64,000 bases of DNA from Actinokineospora diospyrosa (GCF_024171925.1 NZ_JAMTCO010000001.1:434001-498000); one strand, 5' to 3'; shown: positions 1-9,615, numbered from the stretch's first letter. The notes: generated by a model from the letters alone, not told the origin. A program made the numbers and translations.

Positions 1-748
1 ACCACGCCTCCTGCGGATCCACCAGATCGACCGCGATGTCCTCGAGCGGCACCCGGATCGACTCCCTGGCCACGGCCGCCTGCTCCGGGTCGGTCGTGGC
101 GAACCCGAGGTCGCCCGACCACACCCCCGCCGCGGCCCGGGGGTCGAGCTCACGTCCAAGAAGGACTTCCGCCGCCGCTTTCGCGTCCTGTGGCCAAGCC
201 GCCAGAACCCCCGGCGCCACAACGTCCCCCGACGTCACCTTCACCCCGATCACCCCGCACCACGCCGCCGGGATCCGCACCGACCCGGCTCCATCCCCAC
301 CCGTCGCGATCGGCACGACGCCCGTCGCCACCGCCACCGCCGACCCGGCCGACGAACCCCCGGGACTGCGCTCCGAGTGCCACGGGTTGAGCGTCAGCCC
401 TCGGTCGTTGCGCCCCCAAGTCCGCCACGGCGTTCCCGGCCCGGGAACGCTCGTCGTGCCCAACACCACGCAGCCTGCCCGCACGAAGGCCGCACGTCCG
501 GTCTTCGCCTTCACCCCGATCGGCACTCCCGCCAACGGAAGCACCGCACCGGAGGCCACCAGGCGGTCGACCTGGCGCGCCGCGACCACGGCGCCTTCAC
601 GTTCCACTGTGCGGAAGGCGTTGGCCCAACCGTCCACTTGGTCCAGTCGAGCCAACGCCATCCGAGCGATCTCGACCGCCGTGACCTGGCCGTGGTTGAC
701 CATCCGGGCGATCTCGACCGCGGCGGTGGCCACGTAGTCGGCGATCAT
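1..748 (-). CDS. Amidase signature family hydrolase (3' part outside window)
   Basis: The reading frame is open from an ATG at 748 to the left edge, so the C-terminal part is missing. The roughly 249 visible residues carry the amidase-signature core: a Lys in GVPIGVKAKTG, the Gly/Ser-rich SPGGSSAGSA with the cis-Ser, and GGDGAGSVRIPA with the nucleophilic Ser in the GSVR position. Enzymes of this family hydrolyse amides (or act as GatA in transamidation); no GatB or GatC is visible, so a stand-alone cytosolic amidase is more likely. GAGAGGGG lies just upstream of the start codon. The substrate cannot be told from the sequence. Confidence 0.85.
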   Translation of the reverse strand, partial: MIADYVATAAVEIARMVNHGQVTAVEIARMALARLDQVDGWANAFRTVEREGAVVAARQVDRLVASGAVLPLAGVPIGVKAKTGRAAFVRAGCVVLGTTSVPGPGTPWRTWGRNDRGLTLNPWHSERSPGGSSAGSAVAVATGVVPIATGGDGAGSVRIPAAWCGVIGVKVTSGDVVAPGVLAAWPQDAKAAAEVLLGRELDPRAAAGVWSGDLGFATTDPEQAAVARESIRVPLEDIAVDLVDPQEAW

Positions 749-829
749 CTAGCCCCTCTCCCTCGTACGGGGCCAGATCCTGCCATTCGACTGCGCCGTG
801 AACCCGCAGCGGTCGCCAACCCGCGCTCG

Positions 830-1609
830 TCAAGATCCAGCGGTTGGCAACGCGCGTACCCCGTTCTCCCGCGTCCGGTAGTTCAGTTCCGCGTCAGCCT
901 CGGTCAGCAGCGTCCGCACCGCGCGCAAGCGGGCCGCCACCGCGTCCCGGTGCCGGTGCAGGACCCGCACCTGTTCCACCGCGCCCGCCACCAAGTCGTT
1001 GGCTTCGGTCTCGGCGGAAGCGCGCAGTGCGGCCAGTTCCCGGGTCTGTTCCGCGCGCCGCGCCGCCATCGCTGTGGTGAAGTCGGTTTGCACCTGCTCG
1101 CGCAGGGCGCTCGCCTGCTCGTCGAGTTCCCGGCGGCGGTGTTCGGCCAGGTAGGACTGCGTGGTGATCAGGTCGTGCGTGCGTTTAGTCAACGCCTGGT
1201 GTTCTACCTCGGCCTTGCGCGCCAGGCGTTCGTGCCGGTCGCGGGCGGCGGTCTCCATGGCGCGCACCGTGGACCAGGTGCGCTCGGCCACCGCCCGCGC
1301 CCTGGCCAGCACCTCCTCCGCCTCGGCGTTGGCCAGCTCGATCACCCGCCGCGCGCGGACTTCCGCGCCCACCAGGTCCACCGGCGCCCGGCAGAGGCGG
1401 TCGATGCGGTCGCGCAGCACGAGGGCTTCCCGCCGGGCGCGTTCCAGTTCGCCCGCGAGCCGTTGCGCCTTCGCCACGGCCGCGTCGCGGTCCTCGGTCA
1501 GCGTGCGCAGGTCGGTTTCGACGCAGGTGACGTAGTGCTGCACCTGCCTTGTGCGGTAGCCGCGCCAGGCGAGGTCGAACCCGGTCGACAGCGGCACCAT
1601 CTCGGTCAT
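830..1609 (-). CDS. DivIVA-like coiled-coil protein
   Basis: A 259-aa protein whose N-terminus, FDLAWRGYRTRQVQHYV, resembles the DivIVA/Wag31 signature (FDxxxRGYxxxQVDxxL). Nearly all the rest is heptad-like Ala/Arg/Glu-rich coiled coil with no membrane segment. Proteins of this kind bind curved membrane or polymerise and help organise polar growth or septation in actinomycetes, but this one is too divergent to be called the essential DivIVA. I chose the ATG at 1609, preceded by GGAGGG with a 7-nt spacer, over a GTG 15 nt upstream that overlaps that Shine-Dalgarno sequence. It is divergent from the S8 protease at 1835. Confidence 0.7.
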   Translation of the reverse strand: MTEMVPLSTGFDLAWRGYRTRQVQHYVTCVETDLRTLTEDRDAAVAKAQRLAGELERARREALVLRDRIDRLCRAPVDLVGAEVRARRVIELANAEAEEVLARARAVAERTWSTVRAMETAARDRHERLARKAEVEHQALTKRTHDLITTQSYLAEHRRRELDEQASALREQVQTDFTTAMAARRAEQTRELAALRASAETEANDLVAGAVEQVRVLHRHRDAVAARLRAVRTLLTEADAELNYRTRENGVRALPTAGS

Positions 1610-1834
1610 CTCGGTTCCCTCCACCAGGGAGCGGGGACCGGTGGACAGGTCCCCGCTCCGGTGCCGGCGCCCGGCGCCGACCGCCGTGGTCTTCCCAGGT
1701 CACCATGCTCGCCCGCCGCCAGCCGGGCCGACTCCTCCGCGGCAGGTGAAGATTCCCATGCAACGCCGGTGATCAATTCGGCGTTTTCCCCTTGTGAGCG
1801 GCGAACAGCGCCGCGTACCCGGGGGAGATCCCGC

Positions 1835-4800
1835 ATGACACCTCGACCGAACCGACCCCGGACCGGGGTCGTCGTCGCCGCGGCGCTGGCCGCCGGGGCG
1901 ATCGCGACCGGGCCGGTCACCGATGCCAGAGCCCAGGCCGCGCCGAGCGGCACCGCACCGAGCAGCGCCGCGCCTGCAGGCCAGCGCGGTGAAGTCACCC
2001 TGATCACCGGCGACCACGTCGCGTTCACCGGCGGGCAGGCCGCGGTCCGCCCGGGCCCCGGCCGCGAGCGCGTCGCCTTCCACCACCGCGTCGACGAGCG
2101 CGGCGACCTCACCGTCTACCCGACCGACGTGCTGCCCGACCTCGCCGCGGGCAGGCTCGACCGGCGGCTGTTCAACGTTTCCGCCCTCGTCCGCGACGGC
2201 TACGACGACCGCTCGTCCTCGACCACCCCGCTGATCGTCACCTACGACGGCGCGGCTCCCCGCATCGCGGCCGCCACCGACGTGCGCGCGCTGCCCAGCA
2301 TCAACGGCGCGTCCTTCACCGTCGCCAAGGGCACCCCGTTCGCCACCGGCGGCGCGCGGGCCGCCGGACTCGCCCGGGTCTGGCTCGACGGCAAGGTCAC
2401 CGCGTCGCTGGACCGGAGCGTGCCGCAGATCGGCGCGCCCGCGGCGTGGCAGGCCGGGCTGACCGGCAAGGGCGTGACCGTCGCGGTGCTCGACACGGGC
2501 ATCGACCAGACGCACCCCGACTTGGCAGGCGCCGTCACGCAGTCGCGCAACTTCAGCTCGTCGCCGGACACCGACGACCGCGTCGGCCACGGCACCCACG
2601 TCGCCGCCACCATCACCGGGTCCGGCCGCTATCAGGGCGTCGCACCCGACAGCGCGCTGCTGGTCGGCAAGGTCCTCGACGACGAGGGCAGCGGCGCGGA
2701 GTCCGACGTCATCGCGGGCATGGAGTGGGCGGCCGGAGCGGGCGCCGACGTGGTCAACCTCAGCCTGGGCTCCTCGTGGCCCTCCAAGGGGGACGACCCG
2801 GCCTCGCTCGCGGTCAACCGGCTCACCGCCGAGACCGGCACGCTGTTCGTGGTCGCCGCGGGCAACACCGGCCGCGAGATCGGCTCGCCCGCCGCGGCTG
2901 ATGCGGCGTTGACCGTCGGTGCTGTCGACCGCGTCGAGGCACTCGCCTCGTTCTCCTCCCGAGGACCCCGGGCGGGCGATGGCGCGATCAAGCCCGACAT
3001 CACCGCGCCAGGCGTCGACATCGTCGCCGCGCGAGCCGCGCACGGCGTGATCGGCGATCCGGTGGGGGACAAGCACGTTTCCCTGTCGGGTACCTCTATG
3101 GCTGCCCCGCACGTGGCTGGGTCAGCGGCGCTCCTCGCGGGTAAGCACCCGGACTGGAAGGCAGACCGCCTTAAGTCGGCTCTAGTCGGCAGCGCCAAGC
3201 CCAACCCGGCATTGACCCCGTTCGAGCAGGGTGGTGGCCGCGTTGACGTTGCCCGCGCGGTTGTCCAAGAGGTGACCGCGGATGCGGCATCGCTGAGCCT
3301 GGGTGTTGCGTTGTGGCCGCACCACGACGATGCCGTCATCACGCGGACTCTTACCTACCGCAACACGGGTACCTCGCCAGTGGCTCTTGACCTCACCGTG
3401 GATGCTCGCGGTCCTTCTGTGCCGCCTGCGGGCGCCTTCACGATCTCGCCAGCGCGGGTTGAGGTACCTGCCGGTGGGCAAGTTCCCGTCACAGTTAGCG
3501 CTGACACCAGGTTCGCGGGTGCTGACGGCATCTACACGGGGGCGGTAGTGGCGACCGGCGGCTCTACCGTGGTCCGCACGCCTCTCGCGGTCGACAAGGA
3601 GGGGGAGAGCTACAACGTCACGGTCGACTTCAAGGACCGGCCTGGTCAGGTCAATGCCCGCTTCCTCGCCTTCGGCGATCTAGACCGGCTGTGGTCATCG
3701 GGGAACTTCGTCAACTCCGCTAAGAACGTCGTCCGGCTCCGCAAGGGAACCTACTTCTTCGAGGGCGTGACCTTCGGCGACCACGACGTCTTCGCTTGGG
3801 AACCCCGGATCGTCGTCACCAAGGACAGCACCTTGGTCGTGGACGGGGCCAAGGGTGTCAAGCCAGGGGCGTCCATCGACCGCAAGGACGCGAAGGTCGG
3901 CGCCGTCGAACTCAGGCTCAATGTGGTCTTGAAGAAGGGCTCCATGGGGTCAGGCATCATCGCCCCCGACTTCGGATCCATCCTCTTGGTGCCGTCGACG
4001 ACCAGCGCGCCGAAGGGCACGGCCACCTTCAGCCTGCGCGCCCGGCTGGCCAAGCCCGACGCGGACGGTGGGTTCACCAACAGCCCTTACGACTACGCGG
4101 TCGGCTACGAGCACGACCAGGTAGTACCCGCCAAGCTTCAACGCCACTTCGCCGACCGGGACCTAGTGGTCGTGCGGACCGAGGTCGCCACCCAGAGCGC
4201 CGGTGCCATCGGATGGTTCAACGACCTGACGACCCGCCCGCTGCCCGCGAAGTTCGACCGGCACTACAGCCCAGGCCTGTCGTGGCTGGAGGTCTTCAGC
4301 GAAGGGGCCACCCAGGACAACTACGACAGCACCTCGGTCACCGAGGAGCCGGTCGTTTACGAGCGCGGTAGGCCCGCCGTCCAACGGTGGAACACCGCCG
4401 CCTTCGGCCCCACCTTCACTCGCTCAGAGTTCGCGGGGATCGTCCGTATGGGGAACGAGCTCGACATCTCCATTCCGCTGTACGGCGACCAAGACCCCAA
4501 CCACGCAGGCCGCTCCCGCACCGCGACAGCGAGCACTGAGCTCTACCGAGGCACCGAGTTGGTGGCCAAGAACAACAGCAGCGGTTCCCTGTTCGCCGCT
4601 CTCCCGGCGGAGAAGAGCACCTACCGGCTCCGCACGAGTGACACGCGGGAAGCGCCGTTCACGCTTAGCACCAAGCTGACCGCCGAGTGGAGCTTCGCGA
4701 CGGAGCGCACCCCCGAGGACAGGTACACCCAGATCCGCCTACCGGTGGTTCGGTTCTCGCCTACCTTGGACGACCACAACAAGGCCAAGGCCGGGAGCCT

Positions 4801-5050
4801 GTTTGTCCTGCCGCTCTACGGTCAGCGCTCTGGCGGGGACAACGCGGGCATCTCCACGCTCACGCTTCAGGTCTCTTACGACGACGGAGCCACTTGGCGT
4901 CCTACGCCGGTCATCGCCAACGGTGGCAAGTGGTTCGCCCTGCTCCACCACCCGGCATCGGCGAAGTACGTGTCTCTTAAGACATCCGCCAAGGCCGTCG
5001 ACGGCGCGACCGTCGACCAGACCGTCATCCGCGCCTACGGGCTCAAGTAG
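1835..5050 (+). CDS. Secreted subtilisin-family (S8) serine protease, large
   Basis: A 1071-aa secreted endopeptidase. The N-terminus is a signal peptide (Arg-rich start, hydrophobic VVVAAALAAGAIATG, then DARAQA). The S8 triad is complete: Asp220 in VAVLDTGID, His252 in GHGTHVAA and Ser421 in GTSMAAPHVAG. A propeptide-like stretch precedes the catalytic domain, and about 600 residues of beta-sandwich-type sequence follow it, including the RLRKGTYFFEG region seen in large Streptomyces S8 proteases. The open frame continues far upstream of 1835, but that part has no signal peptide and is antisense to the DivIVA-like gene. GGGGGAG seven bases before this ATG supports the chosen start. A strong hairpin terminator follows. 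Confidence 0.92.
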   Translation: MTPRPNRPRTGVVVAAALAAGAIATGPVTDARAQAAPSGTAPSSAAPAGQRGEVTLITGDHVAFTGGQAAVRPGPGRERVAFHHRVDERGDLTVYPTDVLPDLAAGRLDRRLFNVSALVRDGYDDRSSSTTPLIVTYDGAAPRIAAATDVRALPSINGASFTVAKGTPFATGGARAAGLARVWLDGKVTASLDRSVPQIGAPAAWQAGLTGKGVTVAVLDTGIDQTHPDLAGAVTQSRNFSSSPDTDDRVGHGTHVAATITGSGRYQGVAPDSALLVGKVLDDEGSGAESDVIAGMEWAAGAGADVVNLSLGSSWPSKGDDPASLAVNRLTAETGTLFVVAAGNTGREIGSPAAADAALTVGAVDRVEALASFSSRGPRAGDGAIKPDITAPGVDIVAARAAHGVIGDPVGDKHVSLSGTSMAAPHVAGSAALLAGKHPDWKADRLKSALVGSAKPNPALTPFEQGGGRVDVARAVVQEVTADAASLSLGVALWPHHDDAVITRTLTYRNTGTSPVALDLTVDARGPSVPPAGAFTISPARVEVPAGGQVPVTVSADTRFAGADGIYTGAVVATGGSTVVRTPLAVDKEGESYNVTVDFKDRPGQVNARFLAFGDLDRLWSSGNFVNSAKNVVRLRKGTYFFEGVTFGDHDVFAWEPRIVVTKDSTLVVDGAKGVKPGASIDRKDAKVGAVELRLNVVLKKGSMGSGIIAPDFGSILLVPSTTSAPKGTATFSLRARLAKPDADGGFTNSPYDYAVGYEHDQVVPAKLQRHFADRDLVVVRTEVATQSAGAIGWFNDLTTRPLPAKFDRHYSPGLSWLEVFSEGATQDNYDSTSVTEEPVVYERGRPAVQRWNTAAFGPTFTRSEFAGIVRMGNELDISIPLYGDQDPNHAGRSRTATASTELYRGTELVAKNNSSGSLFAALPAEKSTYRLRTSDTREAPFTLSTKLTAEWSFATERTPEDRYTQIRLPVVRFSPTLDDHNKAKAGSLFVLPLYGQRSGGDNAGISTLTLQVSYDDGATWRPTPVIANGGKWFALLHHPASAKYVSLKTSAKAVDGATVDQTVIRAYGLK

Positions 5051-5060
5051 GTCCTTCCCC

Positions 5061-5094
5061 AGGGGCCGTGGTCGGTTCGCCGACCACGGCCCCT
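5061..5094 (+). terminator. Intrinsic terminator after the S8 protease
   Basis: Perfect 15-bp stem (AGGGGCCGTGGTCGG with its complement) closed by a TTCG tetraloop, starting 10 bp after the protease stop codon. There is no long T tract, as usual in high-GC actinomycetes. Confidence 0.85.
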
Positions 5095-5270
5095 GCTCGT
5101 CCGCGGCGGGCCCGCTGGCGCCCGCGGTGGCCGAAATGGGCGCGTTCCCACATTCCGCGCACCTGGTTGACACGCTCGGTACGGTCGAGAAAAAGCATTC
5201 TCCGCGCGCTGCGGAACAACTGCCGAAAGGCCCTATCGAAGCACAAAACCCCAGGTGAGGCAGGTAGTTA

Positions 5271-6110
5271 ATGGACCATCCCGGATTGTTCGACCACGGC
5301 GGCCCGCGGCCAACCGGGGCGCCCGCGAAATCTGATCACTATCCCGACAGCCAGCGGTGCGCCGCCCCGACCGCGATCACCACATTCGGCGACACGGTTC
5401 TCACCATCGAGCGGCCCGGGGTCGTTCGCAGGGACGGGGCCACCCTCCTCGACAGCACGTGCGCCTTCCTCTGCTCGACAGGCCCAACTGTCGTGGCAGG
5501 CGGTACCTGCGGAGGCCTGTTCGACGCCATCACCGGCAGCGCGGTCTACCGACACCCGTCAGCGCTAACGAGTGCAGCTGCGTTCGCCGACAACGTCGTA
5601 CTGGGCACCAGCACGGGCGAAGCGGTGCTGCTATCAGCAGACTTCTTGCCTATCACCACACTCAGGCTCCACGACGCCGCCGTCGTCGATGTGGCCGTGG
5701 CAGGCGACGTCCTGTTTGCACTATCAGCCGACGGTGCCGCTACCTGGTGGGACCTCGCCACCCACGAACGGCTGGGCCAGGTGCGCCACGCAGGCGCAAT
5801 CGCTTGCATTGCCCTACCGGACAACCGATTCGCCACAGTCGGCGCGGACCTGCGCCTGTGGTCGGAGTCGGAGGTAGTGACAATCCGCGCGCCGCACCCA
5901 CTCGCCGCTGTAGCCGTCACCGACGACGGGATGCTCATCGCCGCAGGTTCCCCTACCGGCCCGCTCGCGGCATATGACCTACCCACCCGCCGATGGCGCA
6001 GCGCCCCCATCACCGGTATCACTGCCTTGCATTACGCGGCCGACCGCTTCCTCGCGTGCACCACCGATGGCACCATCCGCGAGATCCCCGCGGACGACCT
6101 CCTCAACTGA
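5271..6110 (+). CDS. WD40-like beta-propeller protein
   Basis: A 279-aa protein without signal peptide or membrane segment. It is built from repeated short blades with Gly/Asp turns and W-D endings, for example SADGAATWWDLATHERLG, VGADLRLWSES and AAGSPTGPLAAYDLPTRRW, as in WD40/quinoprotein-like propellers. Such proteins are usually interaction scaffolds; there is no attached kinase or NTPase domain, and no partner is obvious next to it. About 220 bp separate it from the protease, with a terminator between, so it is its own transcription unit. The start is the ATG preceded by AGGTGAGGCAGG-type purine-rich sequence. Confidence 0.65.
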   Translation: MDHPGLFDHGGPRPTGAPAKSDHYPDSQRCAAPTAITTFGDTVLTIERPGVVRRDGATLLDSTCAFLCSTGPTVVAGGTCGGLFDAITGSAVYRHPSALTSAAAFADNVVLGTSTGEAVLLSADFLPITTLRLHDAAVVDVAVAGDVLFALSADGAATWWDLATHERLGQVRHAGAIACIALPDNRFATVGADLRLWSESEVVTIRAPHPLAAVAVTDDGMLIAAGSPTGPLAAYDLPTRRWRSAPITGITALHYAADRFLACTTDGTIREIPADDLLN

Positions 6111-6129
6111 CGCGACTCAACGCTTACCT

Positions 6130-6159
6130 GAGCACGGGCCCGGAGCTGGGCCCGTGCTC
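6130..6159 (+). terminator. Hairpin terminator after the beta-propeller gene
   Basis: 12-bp perfect stem GAGCACGGGCCC/GGGCCCGTGCTC with a 6-nt loop, 20 bp after the stop codon. Confidence 0.75.
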
Positions 6160-6382
6160 GCCACCTGCTTAGCCCCGGAGTCGCAGGCGCTATCCCGGCT
6201 TCCGTCAGGTCCGCCCCACCTAGCCGACCTCTGGACCCCCGGAAGCCCTGGGTCCTGCCCGCCCCGCAAGATCATCTGCCGCAAGAGCCCCCGATATACA
6301 GCCTAACGAGAAGGCCCGACAAAACCGGGGCAGCGATCACGGCCTGTGGACACCAGAACACGTTGTGGACAACCACCCGCCA

Positions 6383-6990
6383 GCCCACCCCCGGACACTC
6401 AGAAGCCACGGTGCCAGCCCAACCCCGCCAGGCCGACTCCCGGACTCTCGGACCCGGCAGTGTCAGCTCGCCCCCGTCAGGTCCGCCCCACCCCACCTGC
6501 CCAGCCCTGGACAGTCGGACCCTGCGGTGCCATCCCAGCCCCGTCAGGTCCCGCCTCAACCCACGTGCTCAGCCCGTGGGCAGTCGGACCCGGCGGTGCC
6601 ATCTCAGCTGCCGGCAGGTCCGCCCCAGCCCACCTGTTCAGCGCCTGGGCACTCGAACCCCGAGATGCCATCCCAACTCCCGCCAGGACCGGCCCCAGCC
6701 CACCTAGCCAGCCCCGTGGACACTCGGAAGATCCGGTGCCATCCCAGCCCCGCTCTCGTCGGCTCTGCCAACCCAGCACCTGGACACTCGGACCCGGCGG
6801 TGTCAACCGGCCTGCCGCCAGGCCGCCCCAACCCACCTACTCAGCGCCTGGACACTCGGACCCTGCGGTGCCGACTCGCCTTCCGTCAGGTCCGCCCCAG
6901 CCCACCTACTCAGCCCCTGGACAGTCGGAACGGCCGGTGCCATCCCAGCCCGCTCTCGGTTGCCCTGCCAGCTCAGCCCGGCGGCCGTCG
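6383..6990. repeat. Degenerate ~65-bp tandem repeat array (left)
   Basis: About nine imperfect units, each containing a TGGACACTCGGACC-like core, then GGTGCCATCCCAGCCC, then GTCAGGTCCGCCCCAGCCC. The core recurs at roughly 6392, 6433, 6504, 6569, 6635, 6717, 6780, 6850 and 6918. The unit is degenerate over its whole length. Frames are open on both strands simply because stop codons are rare in this composition; I see no protein here. Confidence 0.8.
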
Positions 6991-7008
6991 GAGTCGCTGG
7001 TGCCAGGT

Positions 7009-7153
7009 GCTCGATGGGGTGGACCTGTTTTGTGTGGGGGGACGGCACCCGTAGCGTTTCCACGCGGCAGGGCCAGTCTTTTCGGCCCCTGCTTTGCGGT
7101 TCTGCCACGGGTGTCGTAGGGGCCCCGCACAAAACAGGTCCACCGCATCGAGC
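7009..7153. repeat. 145-bp palindromic module, copy 1
   Basis: The element is bounded by 31-bp imperfect terminal inverted repeats (GCTCGATGGGGTGGACCTGT at the left, ACAGGTCCACCGCATCGAGC at the right) and has a partly self-complementary interior (GGCACCCGT facing ACGGGTGTC). It is the same length as the copy at 11092-11236, which lies in the opposite orientation. It encodes no protein. It looks like a MITE or a REP/BIME-type element. Confidence 0.8.
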
Positions 7154-7288
7154 TTTTACGCATTGTCGCGGATCGGGCCCGATGTTGCCGCCAGGCAACG
7201 AGGCGTCCGATCCGGGTCGCCGAGCTCGCCGCCAGGCGACGAGGCCGACCCGCCTGGTCACGAGGCCGACGGCGAGCTCAGCCGCCAG

Positions 7289-8083
7289 TCAGTGCGCCAA
7301 CGCCTCCAGCGGCGTCTTCTCGCCCGCCTCCACCGCGAACGACAGCCGGTTCCCCTCCGGCGGCAGTGGGCAGGTCGCGTAGGTCGTGAACGCGCACGGC
7401 AGGTTCGTCGCCCGGTTGAAGTCGAGCACCACACCGCCGTCCGCGTCCGGATCGGCCACCGCGAGCGATCGGTTCGCCGCGTAGGTGGTCACGCCGCTGG
7501 TCTCGTCGGTGAACAGGATGCTGAACCCGCCCGCCTTCCCGTTGAACGCCGTCAGCGTGTGCTCCACCCCGTCACGGGAGAACCGCACCACCCCGGGCGC
7601 GGTGTAGACGTGGCTCAACCCCGCGACCACCGCGCCCACGGTCGTCGGCTGCGGCTCGTCGAACGGCTCGTACACCCCGCGCAGCACCCAGGCCGGGTCC
7701 GGCTCGTACGAGGGCACCCCCCGGAACCCGCGCACCGCCTCGGCCGCCGGGTCGTGCACCCGCACCAGGTACCCGCTGCGCCTGGCGAGCTCCACCTCGA
7801 CCTCACCGATCCGCACCCGGGTCCCGGCGCCGCTGTTGACCAGCTCGAACCGCTTGACCCCGACGATCAACTCACCGTCGTGGCTCAGCGCACCCCCATC
7901 GGGGTCGACGTAGGCCGCCTCCTCGTCCTGCCACCACAACCCGGGCAACCCGTGGTAGGCCGTCGGCCGCTCGGTCAGCCAGTCGAGCGAGACCAACGCC
8001 AACCACCCGAGCGGGTCGGCCAGGTTCCGCTCCCGCTCCCGCTTCCAGTCCTGCCACAGCGCCGTGAACTCCGCGTCACCCAT
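7289..8083 (-). CDS. DUF1684 domain protein
   Basis: A 264-aa cytosolic protein that matches the DUF1684 family over its full length. Its C-terminal block has the family hallmark DFNRATNLPCAFTTYATC followed by PLPPEGNRL and the closing VEAGEK. The biochemical role of the family is not known. The start is the ATG at 8083, with GGGACACGG upstream. It lies 113 bp downstream of the SMP-30-like gene on the same strand, inside the segment enclosed by the large inverted repeats. Confidence 0.85.
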   Translation of the reverse strand: MGDAEFTALWQDWKRERERNLADPLGWLALVSLDWLTERPTAYHGLPGLWWQDEEAAYVDPDGGALSHDGELIVGVKRFELVNSGAGTRVRIGEVEVELARRSGYLVRVHDPAAEAVRGFRGVPSYEPDPAWVLRGVYEPFDEPQPTTVGAVVAGLSHVYTAPGVVRFSRDGVEHTLTAFNGKAGGFSILFTDETSGVTTYAANRSLAVADPDADGGVVLDFNRATNLPCAFTTYATCPLPPEGNRLSFAVEAGEKTPLEALAH

Positions 8084-8196
8084 GTCCGTGTCCCGTTCAG
8101 CCAGTGTCCGCCCTCGTCACCAGGTCGAACACCTGCGCCCAAGCCCTATTCCCCCTCCCAAATAGCGGGAGCCCGCTGACCTCGAAGCGGCAACCA

Positions 8197-9126
8197 CTAG
8201 AAGCGCGGCACCGCCACCGCCGTGTACCTAGTCCCCGCCACCGGCACAACCGAGAACCGGGCGTTCACCACGTACAACCGATCCCCAAACGCCGCGACCG
8301 TGCTGGCGTGATCGAACCGGTGGTCCGTGAGCGCCCGCTCAACCAGCCCCACCGCCCCATCGGCGCGCAATCCCACCTTGCTCACCCGTCCACCGTCACC
8401 CTCCACCACATAGAGGTCCCGACCGACCCGCAACAGCCCATCAGCGCCAGGCAACGTCGCACCCCCGAGGTCGACCACCGACGCCACCCCCGTGCCTGGG
8501 TCGACCCGGAACAACGCCCCCGCAGCGCTGTGGCCGACGAGCAGCGCCCGCCCGTCAGGTGTCGTCGCGATGCCGTTGGCGTTGAACGAGTCCGGCAGGT
8601 TCTGCCACTGCCCACCCAGCGTGACGGTCTCGAGAGCAGAGGGCAGCTCACCGCCGGGACCCAGCGACAGCTTGTAGAGCCGTGGCTGGAACGAGTCGGT
8701 CAGCCACACCGCGTCGCCCGCGATCACCACGTCGTTGACGTACGACCCGCTCGCGGCGACGGGGTAGTTGGCCAGCAGCGCGCCGTCGCGGGTGTCGATG
8801 ACCCGGACCTCCCCGCTGGTGCCGCCCGCCACGAACAGCCGGTGCCGCGCCGGGTCGACCGCCAGCCCGGCCGACGGCCCACCCGCGGGCGCGCTGAGCT
8901 GCCTGCCCGCGCCCGTGCGCAGGTCGACCTGGTGGATCCGGCCATCGGCGAGCGAGCCGAAGTACGCGACCGGCCGGGTCCCGATCGCGATCCCCTCCGG
9001 CCGGAACCCGTCCGGCAGCCGCAGCTCCGCCGGGAACCGACCCGCCGCCGCGGTGCCCCCGCCGAGCAACGCCGCGGACAGCGCGGCGGCGAATGCGGCC
9101 GCCAAGTACACCCGTGTGCGCCTCAT
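8197..9126 (-). CDS. Exported SMP-30/gluconolactonase-like beta-propeller protein
   Basis: A 309-aa protein starting MRRTRVYLAAAFAAALSAAL, a clear signal peptide. The mature part is a propeller with blades such as RPEGIAIGTRPVAYFGS, LAVDPARHRLFVAGG, NDVVIAGDAVWLTDS and NGIATTPDGRALLVGH, the SMP-30/NHL pattern. Relatives are often annotated as superoxide dismutase in actinomycetes, which the sequence does not support. An upstream in-frame GTG at 9342 was rejected because it would bury the signal peptide. The Shine-Dalgarno sequence at 9126 is weak, so the exact start is less sure than the gene. Confidence 0.75.
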   Translation of the reverse strand: MRRTRVYLAAAFAAALSAALLGGGTAAAGRFPAELRLPDGFRPEGIAIGTRPVAYFGSLADGRIHQVDLRTGAGRQLSAPAGGPSAGLAVDPARHRLFVAGGTSGEVRVIDTRDGALLANYPVAASGSYVNDVVIAGDAVWLTDSFQPRLYKLSLGPGGELPSALETVTLGGQWQNLPDSFNANGIATTPDGRALLVGHSAAGALFRVDPGTGVASVVDLGGATLPGADGLLRVGRDLYVVEGDGGRVSKVGLRADGAVGLVERALTDHRFDHASTVAAFGDRLYVVNARFSVVPVAGTRYTAVAVPRF

Positions 9127-9559
9127 GCCGCGGAGTCTGCTCGCGCCCACCGGCCACGGCCACCTCACATCGGGTGATCCCACCCTCGCCAACCCGATAG
9201 AGGACAAAGTCGTGACAACACCGCCAAGACCATTCCATTTGGCCGGGAATAGGCGCGGATAATCGACGATCTGAGCGGGGTCGTGGCCGGTCGACCTGTT
9301 TCGCGGACGCGCCCCCGGGTGCCAGGTGGCGGACCGGTCCATTTCGCTGGCGGTTTCGCGTCATGCCCCGCGGCGGCGACCCCGTCGGCAGGTTGTCGGT
9401 TACCGGGAAACTCGGCCACTTGGCCGTCGGCCGAGTGCCAAGGCCCACGTCGCGATCGGCTCGCCAGCAGCGGAGATGATCATCGGATGGGGTTGTCCGT
9501 TCCGTCATACCCTTGGGGGAGCACGAAGTCGGGACATCCTCGGTTGACCGGGCGCGGCC

Positions 9560-9615
9560 GACCGTGGGAGACTAAATCAATTAGTTGACTGGTATAAGGG
9601 ATTATCAGTGAGCGT
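9560..9615. promoter_or_regulatory. AT-rich patch with small inverted repeat upstream of the regulator
   Basis: Within very GC-rich DNA this stretch holds ACTAAATCAATTAGT (5-bp arms, 5-nt spacer, 9571-9585), immediately followed by TTGACT and TATAAG. It lies in the 790-bp divergent gap between the SMP-30-like gene and the LuxR-type regulator. It may be a promoter or operator region; the -35 and -10-like words are not properly spaced, so this is only a candidate. Confidence 0.25.

Larger units (their letters stand above)
6265..7252. repeat. Left arm of a large inverted repeat
   Basis: About 988 bp that recur in inverted order at 11034-11667. Going inward, the arm holds: an outer unique block (CGCAAGATCATCTGCC, GATATACAGCCTAACGAG, and a block ending CACGTTGTGGACAACC), a degenerate tandem array, a 145-bp palindromic module, the block CGCATTGTCGCGGATCGGGC, and GAGCTCGCCGCCAGGCGACG. 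The arms differ in length mainly because the left array has about nine units and the right about four. The 3.8 kb between the arms carries three intact genes. Confidence 0.85.

Noticed and set aside
377..1834. Upstream extension of the S8 protease frame.
   Set aside because: It is antisense to the amidase and DivIVA-like genes and would bury the signal peptide.
6383..6990. CRISPR array.
   Set aside because: The unit is degenerate along its entire length, there are no constant repeats alternating with unique spacers, and no cas gene is present.
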